Source of the DNA: Mycobacterium sp. 1081908.1
GTDB lineage: Bacteria; Actinomycetota; Actinomycetes; Mycobacteriales; Mycobacteriaceae
Assembly: GCF_001673535.1 (NCBI RefSeq)
Contig: NZ_LZLY01000044.1
Location: 1-45,189, forward strand
Direction: 5' to 3'
Length of the DNA: 45,189 nucleotides
Shown: one piece after another, positions 39,842 to 45,189 of the stretch
Position numbering within the stretch: position 1 is the first letter of the stretch
Layout: every line of letters begins with the position of its first letter
Position numbers and translations under genes: made by a program
The notes under the pieces: model-generated
Database searches by the model: none
The model's input: the letters and a program-made list of their open reading frames with translations, nothing else
What the model was told of the DNA's origin: nothing

Positions 39842-41047
39842 GTGACCGACAACGCCTACCTGGCCGGGCTGCGGCTGGCCGGCAAGAAGGTCGTCGTGGT
39901 CGGCGGCGGGACCGTCGCGCAGCGCCGGTTGCCCCTGCTCATCGCCAGCGGGGCGGAGGTGCACGTCATCACGCGCACCGCCACCCCGGCCGTCGAGGCG
40001 ATGAGCGGCATCGTCTTGTCGGTGCGCGAATACCGCGACGGCGACCTCGACGGGGCCTGGTACGCGATCGCCGCCACCGACGACGCGGGGGTGAACGCGG
40101 CCGTCGTCGCCGAGGCCGAACGCAGCCAGATCTTCTGCGTCCGCGCCGACGTCGCCGTCGAGGGAACCGCGGTGACCCCGGCGACCTTCAGCTACGCCGG
40201 GTTGTCGGTGGGGGTGCTGGCCGGCGGCGAGCACCGCCGATCGGCCGCGATCCGCTCCGCCATCCGTGAGGCCCTGCAGCGCGGGGTGATCACCCTGGAA
40301 AGCCCGGACGGCGACGACGTGGTGCGCGGCGGGGTCGCGCTGGTCGGCGGCGGCCCCGGCGACCCCGAACTGATCACCGTGCGCGGCCGGCGGCTGCTCG
40401 CCCAGGCCGACGTCGTGGTCGCCGACCGGCTGGCGCCGCCGGAACTGCTCGCGGAACTGCCGCCGCACGTGGAGGTCATCGACGCGGCCAAGATCCCGTA
40501 CGGGCGCGCCATGGCTCAGGACGCGATCAACCACGTCATGATCGAGCGGGCCCGGTCCGGGAGCTTCGTCGTCCGCCTCAAGGGCGGCGACCCGTTCGTC
40601 TTCGCGCGCGGCTACGAGGAGGTGCTGGCGTGCGCCGAGGCCGGAATTCCGGTGACGGTGGTGCCCGGTGTGACAAGCGCCATAGGCGTGCCCGCGCTGG
40701 CGGGCGTCCCGGTCACGCATCGGGCGATAAATCACGAGTTCGTGGTGGTCAGCGGCCACGTTGCGCCGGGTCACCCCGAATCGTTAGTGAATTGGGATGC
40801 ATTGGCCGCGATGCGGGGCACCATCGTTTTGCTGATGGCCGTCGAACGCATCGAGCAGTTCGTCGATGTGCTGATGAAAGGCGGCCGACCTGCACAGACG
40901 CCGGTGCTGGTGGTCCAGCACGGCACAACCGCAGCTCAGCACACGTTGCGGGCCACCCTGGCCGACACGCCGGAGAAGATCCGCGCCGAGGGGATCCGAC
41001 CTCCCGCGATCATCGTGATCGGGGCCGTAGCGGCATTCGGCGTTTAA
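39842..41047 (+). CDS. cysG: Siroheme synthase / uroporphyrinogen-III C-methyltransferase
   Basis: A 401-residue two-domain enzyme. Residues about 1-140 are a Rossmann precorrin-2 dehydrogenase domain (KKVVVVGGGTVAQRRLPLLIASGAEVHVI). Residues about 160-400 are a SAM-dependent methyltransferase: GVALVGGGPGDPELITVRGRRLLAQADVVVADRL, VRLKGGDPFVFARGYEEV, TVVPGVTSAIGVPALAGVPVTHR. It feeds precorrin-2 into siroheme and cobalamin synthesis. It corresponds to Rv2847c. The dimerisation segment between the domains is shorter than in E. coli CysG. GTG start with its own leaderless promoter inside the cobB 3' end region. Confidence 0.95.
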   Translation: MTDNAYLAGLRLAGKKVVVVGGGTVAQRRLPLLIASGAEVHVITRTATPAVEAMSGIVLSVREYRDGDLDGAWYAIAATDDAGVNAAVVAEAERSQIFCVRADVAVEGTAVTPATFSYAGLSVGVLAGGEHRRSAAIRSAIREALQRGVITLESPDGDDVVRGGVALVGGGPGDPELITVRGRRLLAQADVVVADRLAPPELLAELPPHVEVIDAAKIPYGRAMAQDAINHVMIERARSGSFVVRLKGGDPFVFARGYEEVLACAEAGIPVTVVPGVTSAIGVPALAGVPVTHRAINHEFVVVSGHVAPGHPESLVNWDALAAMRGTIVLLMAVERIEQFVDVLMKGGRPAQTPVLVVQHGTTAAQHTLRATLADTPEKIRAEGIRPPAIIVIGAVAAFGV

Positions 41048-41060
41048 ACGATTCTTAAGA

Positions 41061-41072
41061 TTACTGTAAGGT
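41061..41072 (+). promoter_or_regulatory. efpA promoter region with TTACTGTAA palindrome
   Basis: TAAGGT (41067-41072) lies eight bases before the ATG at 41081, so efpA is probably leaderless or nearly so. A perfect palindrome, TTAC-T-GTAA (41061-41069), overlaps this -10 and is a candidate repressor site. The surrounding 33 bp between cysG and efpA are unusually AT-rich. Confidence 0.45.
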
Positions 41073-41080
41073 AACCCATT

Positions 41081-42673
41081 ATGACGGCTCTCAACGACGC
41101 AGAGCGCGCGGCCCAAAATTGGACCTCCGCGCGCCCCGATCGTCCGGCCCCGGTGCGCGCTACGCCGCCGGCGGAGACCGCCTCCTCGCGCATCGGCAGG
41201 TATTCGCCCGCGTGGCTGCCTTCGTGGCGTTTCATCGCGGCCGTGATCGCGATCGGCGGGATGCAGCTGCTGGCGACCATGGACAGCACCGTCGCGATCG
41301 TCGCGCTGCCCAGGATCCAGAACGAGCTGAGCCTTTCCGACGCCGGCCGCAGCTGGGTCATCACCGCATACGTGCTGACGTTCGGCGGGCTGATGCTGCT
41401 GGGCGGTCGCCTCGGCGACACCATCGGGCGCAAGCGCACGTTCATCGTGGGCGTCGCGCTGTTCACCATCTCCTCCGTGCTGTGCGCGGTCGCCTGGGAC
41501 GAGGCGACCATGGTCATCGCCCGGCTGCTGCAGGGCATCGGTTCGGCCATCGCGTCGCCCACCGGCCTGGCGCTGGTGGCGACCACCTTCCCGAAGGGGC
41601 CGGCCCGTAACGCCGCGACGGCCGTCTTCGCCGCGATGACCGCGATCGGCTCCGTGATGGGCCTGGTGGTCGGCGGCGCGCTCACCGAGGTGTCCTGGCG
41701 GCTGGCCTTCCTGGTGAACCTGCCGATCGGGCTGGTGATGATCTACCTGGCCCGCACCGCGCTGCGCGAAACCAACCGGGAACGGATGAAGCTGGACGCG
41801 ACCGGCGCCATGCTGGCCACCCTGGCCTGCACCGCCGCCGTCTACGCCTTCTCGATGGGCCCGGAAAAGGGCTGGGTCTCGATCACCACCATCGGCTCGG
41901 GCGCGGTGGCGGCGGCGGCGGCCCTCGCCTTCATCGTCGTCGAGCGCAGCGCCGAGAACCCCGTCGTTCCGTTCGAGCTGTTCCGCGACCGCAACCGGCT
42001 GGTCACGTTCGCCGCGATCTTCCTGGCCGGCGGACTCATGTTCAGCCTGACGGTCTGCATCGGCCTGTACGTGCAGGACATCCTGGGCTACAGCGCGCTG
42101 CGGGCCGGCGTCGGCTTCATCCCGTTCGTCATCGCGATGGGCATCGGCCTCGGGGTGTCGTCGCAGCTCGTGTCGCGGTTCTCACCGCGGGTGCTGACGA
42201 TCGGCGGCGGGCTGCTGCTGTTCTGGGCGATGATCTACGGCTCGTTCTTCATGCACCGGGGCGTGCCGTACTTCCCCAACCTGGTCCTGCCGATCATCGT
42301 CGGCGGGGTCGGGATCGGCATCTGCGTGGTCCCGCTGACCCTGTCGGCGATCGCCGGGGTCGGCTTCGACCAGATCGGTCCGGTGTCGGCGATCGCGCTG
42401 ATGCTGCAGAGCCTGGGCGGGCCGCTGGTGCTGGCCGTCATCCAGGCCGTGATCACCTCGCGCACGCTGTACCTGGGCGGCACCAACGGCCCGGTGAAGT
42501 TCATGAACGCCGCGCAACTGCAGGCCCTGGACCACGGCTATACCTACGGGCTGCTGTGGGTGGCCGGCGTGGCCGTCATCGTCGGCGGCGCGGCGTTGCT
42601 CATCGGCTACACCCCCGAGCAGGTCGCCCACGCGCAAGAGGTCAAGGACGCGATCGACGCCGGCGAGCTCTAG
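41081..42673 (+). CDS. efpA: MFS efflux transporter EfpA (QacA/EmrB type, 14 helices)
   Basis: A 530-residue multidrug or lipid exporter; the length equals that recalled for M. tuberculosis EfpA (Rv2846c). A 50-residue cytosolic N-terminus rich in Ala, Arg and Pro precedes helix 1 (FIAAVIAIGGMQLLATMDSTVAIVALPRIQ). The DHA2 motif A is GGRLGDTIGRKRTFIVG, and motif C-like glycine-rich AAMTAIGSVMGLVVGGALTEVSWRLAF follows. About 14 hydrophobic segments are visible. Orthologues are induced by several antimycobacterial drugs (established). ATG 41081 with a leaderless-type promoter. Confidence 0.96.
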   Translation: MTALNDAERAAQNWTSARPDRPAPVRATPPAETASSRIGRYSPAWLPSWRFIAAVIAIGGMQLLATMDSTVAIVALPRIQNELSLSDAGRSWVITAYVLTFGGLMLLGGRLGDTIGRKRTFIVGVALFTISSVLCAVAWDEATMVIARLLQGIGSAIASPTGLALVATTFPKGPARNAATAVFAAMTAIGSVMGLVVGGALTEVSWRLAFLVNLPIGLVMIYLARTALRETNRERMKLDATGAMLATLACTAAVYAFSMGPEKGWVSITTIGSGAVAAAAALAFIVVERSAENPVVPFELFRDRNRLVTFAAIFLAGGLMFSLTVCIGLYVQDILGYSALRAGVGFIPFVIAMGIGLGVSSQLVSRFSPRVLTIGGGLLLFWAMIYGSFFMHRGVPYFPNLVLPIIVGGVGIGICVVPLTLSAIAGVGFDQIGPVSAIALMLQSLGGPLVLAVIQAVITSRTLYLGGTNGPVKFMNAAQLQALDHGYTYGLLWVAGVAVIVGGAALLIGYTPEQVAHAQEVKDAIDAGEL

Positions 42674-42710
42674 CCCGCGTCACGATTTTCGGCAGGCGCA
42701 CGGTCGCCGT

Positions 42711-42716
42711 TAGGCT
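42711..42716 (+). promoter_or_regulatory. -10 element, leaderless promoter of proS
   Basis: TAGGCT lies eight bases before GTG 42725, identical to the cysG -10 hexamer. It supports GTG 42725 rather than the TTG at 42716. Confidence 0.45.
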
Positions 42717-42724
42717 TGCCCGCT

Positions 42725-44473
42725 GTGATCACCCGGATGTCCGAGCTGTTCCTGCGCACCCTGCGCGACGACCCCGCCGACGCCGAAGTGCCCAGCCACA
42801 AGCTGCTGATTCGGGCCGGCTACGTCCGGCCGGTCGCGCCCGGGCTGTACAGCTGGCTGCCCCTCGGGCTGCGGGTGCTGCGCAAGATCGAACGGATCGT
42901 CCGCGACGAGATGAACGCGATCGGCGGGCAGGAGATCCTGTTCCCGGCCCTGCTGCCGCGCGCGCCGTACGAGACGACGAACCGGTGGACCGAATACGGC
43001 GACGGCGTGTTCCGGCTGCAGGACCGCCGCGGCAACGACTACCTGCTGGGCCCCACGCACGAGGAGCTCTTCGCGCTGACCGTCAAGGGCGAGTACAGCT
43101 CCTACAAGGACTTTCCGCTGCTGCTGTTCCAAATCCAGAACAAGTACCGCGACGAGGCGCGGCCGCGGGCCGGCATCCTGCGCGTCCGGGAGTTCGTGAT
43201 GAAGGACTCCTATTCGTTCGACATCGACGAGGCCGGGCTCGAGGCCGCCTACCACGCACACCGGGAGGCGTATCAGCGCATCTTCGCCCGGCTGCAGGTG
43301 CGCTACGTCATCGTGTCCGCGGTGTCGGGCGCGATGGGCGGCAGCGCGTCCGAGGAATTCCTCGCCGAGAGCCCGGTCGGTGAGGACACCTTCGTGCGGT
43401 GCCTGGAATCCGGCTACGCGGCCAACGTCGAGGCGGTGATCACCGCCCGTCCGGAGGCGCTGCCCATCGACGGGCAGCCCGAGGCGGTGGTCCACGACAC
43501 CGGCGACACCCCGACGATCGCGACGCTGGTCGAGTGGGCCAACGGCGCCGGCCTGGGCCGGACCGTCACGGCGGCCGACACGTTGAAGAACGTGCTGCTC
43601 AAGGTCCGCCAGCCCGGCGGCGAGTGGGAGCTGCTGGCCATCGGGGTGCCCGGGGACCGGGAGGTCGACGACAAGCGGCTGGGTGCGGCGCTCGAACCCG
43701 CCGACTACGCGTTGCTCGACGACGCCGACTTCGCCAAGTACCCCTTCCTGGTGAAGGGCTACATCGGACCGAAAGCCTTGCGGGACAACGGTGTTCGCTA
43801 CCTCGTCGACCCGCGGGTGGTGGACGGCACCAGCTGGATCACCGGGGCCGACGAGCCCGGCCGGCACGTCGTCGGGCTGGTGGCGGGCCGGGACTTCACG
43901 GCCGACGGCACCATCGAGGCCGCCGAGGTGCGCGACGGCGACCCGTCCCCGGACGGCGCCGGCCCGCTGGTGTCCGCGCGCGGCATCGAGATCGGGCACA
44001 TCTTCCAGCTCGGCCGCAAATACACCGACGCCTTCACCGTCGACGTCCTCGGCGAGGACGGCAAGCCGGTGCGCCTGACCATGGGGTCCTACGGCCTGGG
44101 CGTGTCACGGATGGTCGCCGTCATCGCCGAGCAGCACCACGACGAGCTCGGCCTGCGCTGGCCGAAGGCCGTCGCGCCGTTCGACGTCCACCTGGTCATC
44201 GCCAACAAGGACGCGGAGGCCCGCGCCGGGGCGACCGCGCTGGCCGCCGACCTGGATCGGCTGGGCCTGGAGGTGCTGCTCGACGACCGCCAGGCGTCGC
44301 CCGGCGTCAAGTTCAAGGACGCCGAGCTGCTGGGCGTGCCGCGGATCGTCGTGGTGGGGCGCGGCTGGGCCGACGGCAAGGTCGAGCTGCGGGACCGCTT
44401 CAGTGGGCAGACCAGCGAGCTGACCGTGCGCGAGTCGCTGGCCACCGACGTCGCGGCGGCCCTGGACTCCTAG
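42725..44473 (+). CDS. proS: Prolyl-tRNA synthetase (bacterial type)
   Basis: A 582-residue class II aminoacyl-tRNA synthetase. Motif 1 region [40 protein letters not shown]; motif 2 [27 protein letters not shown]; an inserted YbaK-like editing domain at about residues 220-390 ([55 protein letters not shown]); motif 3 [23 protein letters not shown]; and the anticodon-binding domain with [30 protein letters not shown] 42725 gives the N-terminus [12 protein letters not shown] expected from orthologues. It ends 6 bp from the convergent DUF4439 gene. Confidence 0.97.
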   Translation: MITRMSELFLRTLRDDPADAEVPSHKLLIRAGYVRPVAPGLYSWLPLGLRVLRKIERIVRDEMNAIGGQEILFPALLPRAPYETTNRWTEYGDGVFRLQDRRGNDYLLGPTHEELFALTVKGEYSSYKDFPLLLFQIQNKYRDEARPRAGILRVREFVMKDSYSFDIDEAGLEAAYHAHREAYQRIFARLQVRYVIVSAVSGAMGGSASEEFLAESPVGEDTFVRCLESGYAANVEAVITARPEALPIDGQPEAVVHDTGDTPTIATLVEWANGAGLGRTVTAADTLKNVLLKVRQPGGEWELLAIGVPGDREVDDKRLGAALEPADYALLDDADFAKYPFLVKGYIGPKALRDNGVRYLVDPRVVDGTSWITGADEPGRHVVGLVAGRDFTADGTIEAAEVRDGDPSPDGAGPLVSARGIEIGHIFQLGRKYTDAFTVDVLGEDGKPVRLTMGSYGLGVSRMVAVIAEQHHDELGLRWPKAVAPFDVHLVIANKDAEARAGATALAADLDRLGLEVLLDDRQASPGVKFKDAELLGVPRIVVVGRGWADGKVELRDRFSGQTSELTVRESLATDVAAALDS

Positions 44474-44479
44474 CCCGGG

Positions 44480-44926
44480 TTAGTCGTTGCCGCCCGGAAA
44501 GCTCGTTGTGATGGGCCAGGCGCCCAGCACCCGGTTCCACCGGGCGGCCAAGACCGTGCTCTGCGTCAGCGCGGTCGAGGCGAACGCGCGGTCGTCCGCC
44601 GTCTCCGCGTGCTCGATGACCGCGCGCCACGCCGTCGCGCAGTCGTTCTCCATGCGGGCCGCCAGCCGCGCCGCGTCCGCCGGGCTGCCCACCAGCATCG
44701 GCAGCTGGTAGCCGGCCGCGGCGACCGGCGCGGTGACCTTGCGGGCGGCCAGCATCGCGATCACGTCGTCGCGACGTTGGCGGTGCTGGCCCAGGGCCTC
44801 CACCACCATGTCGTTCACGCTGGGCGGCGACAGCGCGGACACGATGCCGTAGCCGTAGACGGTCGAGTATTCGATGGCCAGCGCGTCGCACAGGGCCGCG
44901 TTGTCGGCGTCTTTTCCTGATGTCAT
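44480..44926 (-). CDS. Ferritin-like DUF4439 protein
   Basis: A 148-residue all-helical protein of the DUF4439 ferritin-like group: LAIEYSTVYGYGIVSALSPPSVNDMVVEALGQHRQRRDDVIAML and ARMENDCATAWRAVIEHAETADDRAFASTALTQSTVLAARWN. The Glu/His positions (IEYS, QHRQRRD, MENDCA, EHAE) resemble a ferritin-like carboxylate bundle, though metal binding is unproven. It corresponds to Rv2844 by position. ATG 44926; the partial gene upstream ends 13 bp earlier on the same strand, so they are likely one operon. Confidence 0.88.
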   Translation of the reverse strand: MTSGKDADNAALCDALAIEYSTVYGYGIVSALSPPSVNDMVVEALGQHRQRRDDVIAMLAARKVTAPVAAAGYQLPMLVGSPADAARLAARMENDCATAWRAVIEHAETADDRAFASTALTQSTVLAARWNRVLGAWPITTSFPGGND

Positions 44927-44939
44927 ATCGAGCCCGAGC

Positions 44940-45188
44940 TCATATCGACGGCCCCCCGGGCACCAGCGCCACGGTCGCCGAAGCCGTGCACGAGGCCGCG
45001 ATCGACGCCAGCAGCCCGGCCCGGTAGCCCGACTCGGTCGTCACCAGCCGGCTGGCGGCCTCCGCGGACGCGCGCAGCGAATTGATCACGTCCGGCACCG
45101 GCGGCGGCGGGGGCGGCACGTGGTCGCCGTGGGCGAGTCGCAATCGGCCATGTTCCTCACGACGTACGTCAACGCCGTCGATCCGCTC
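44940..45188 (-). CDS. Alanine-rich envelope protein, partial (C-terminal end only)
   Basis: The frame stays open to the right edge of the window, so only the last 82 residues are visible. It includes a proline run (HVPPPPPPVPDVINSLRASAE) and a hydrophobic C-terminal segment (GYRAGLLASIAASCTASATVALV). An internal TTG at 45143 is not a convincing start because the coding pattern continues upstream. By position it matches Rv2843, remembered as an alanine-rich membrane protein. Paired with the DUF4439 gene. Confidence 0.75.
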   Translation of the reverse strand, partial: ERIDGVDVRREEHGRLRLAHGDHVPPPPPPVPDVINSLRASAEAASRLVTTESGYRAGLLASIAASCTASATVALVPGGPSI

Positions 45189-45189
45189 G

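Noticed and set aside
1..45189. CRISPR arrays, tRNA or rRNA genes, insertion sequences, integrases, phage genes
   Set aside because: I saw no regularly spaced repeats, no transposase or integrase motifs, and no sequence I could read as a tRNA or rRNA. Small tRNAs could be missed by eye, but nearly all the window is occupied by protein genes.

Overview
The window comes from a high-GC actinobacterium, almost certainly a Mycobacterium. Two long blocks follow, in order and relative orientation, a region I remember from the M. tuberculosis chromosome (Rv2864c to Rv2843). The first block is a penicillin-binding lipoprotein, a DUF1707 protein, map, glnA4, a glutamine amidotransferase, aldC and an SDR. 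The second is nicT, mtr, an alpha/beta hydrolase, mqo, a GNAT, a Mg-chelatase-like protein, cobO, cobB, cysG, efpA, proS and a DUF4439 protein. A PPE protein and complete cobalamin genes suggest a slow-growing non-tuberculous species, possibly near the M. avium complex. Species is inference from remembered synteny.

Layout. 1-8.7 kb, plus strand: cell-wall lipoprotein, leaderless DUF1707 and map genes, cobQ, a hydrolase-fold protein with no nucleophile serine, then an overlapping amine/gamma-glutamyl operon (glnA4, PuuD-like hydrolase, aldC, SDR). The SDR is frameshifted here. 8.7-13.9 kb: accessory block with a GlxA/AraC regulator, a DJ-1/PfpI protein, a small hypothetical, a shortened PPE, a small zinc-ribbon protein, an alkaline-phosphatase-superfamily enzyme and a lipoprotein. 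13.96-28.4 kb, minus strand: one tightly packed 16-gene operon for an actinobacterial-type (group 1h) [NiFe] hydrogenase. It encodes both catalytic subunits (hhyS, hhyL), a NifU/Rieske-like electron carrier (hhyE), four poorly characterised companions including a 39-residue membrane protein, a maturation protease, two HypC proteins, a SIS-HypC fusion, a second SIS protein, HypF, HypE, HypD and a DUF6390-like protein. 28.6-31.6 kb: hypB, hypA, the nickel permease nicT and a Fur-family regulator, with a Nur-like box between nicT and the regulator. 31.5-45.2 kb: mtr and a hydrolase (minus); mqo, GNAT, chelatase, cobO, cobB, cysG, efpA and proS (plus); then a DUF4439 protein and a partial membrane protein (minus).

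How it works together. The 8.7-31.6 kb interval looks like a self-contained hydrogen-scavenging module. NicT imports nickel; HypA/HypB insert it; HypF, HypE, HypC and HypD build the Fe(CN)2CO group; the protease trims the large subunit; HhyE probably passes electrons from HhyS/HhyL to the respiratory chain; and the Fur-family protein probably shuts nickel uptake. Compared with the remembered M. tuberculosis order, the structural genes sit exactly between the SDR and nicT orthologues, so M. tuberculosis may keep nicT as a remnant of a lost island. The cobalamin genes at both ends are a second metabolic theme. Many genes here have a TANNNT hexamer 6-8 nt before the start codon, the mycobacterial leaderless pattern.
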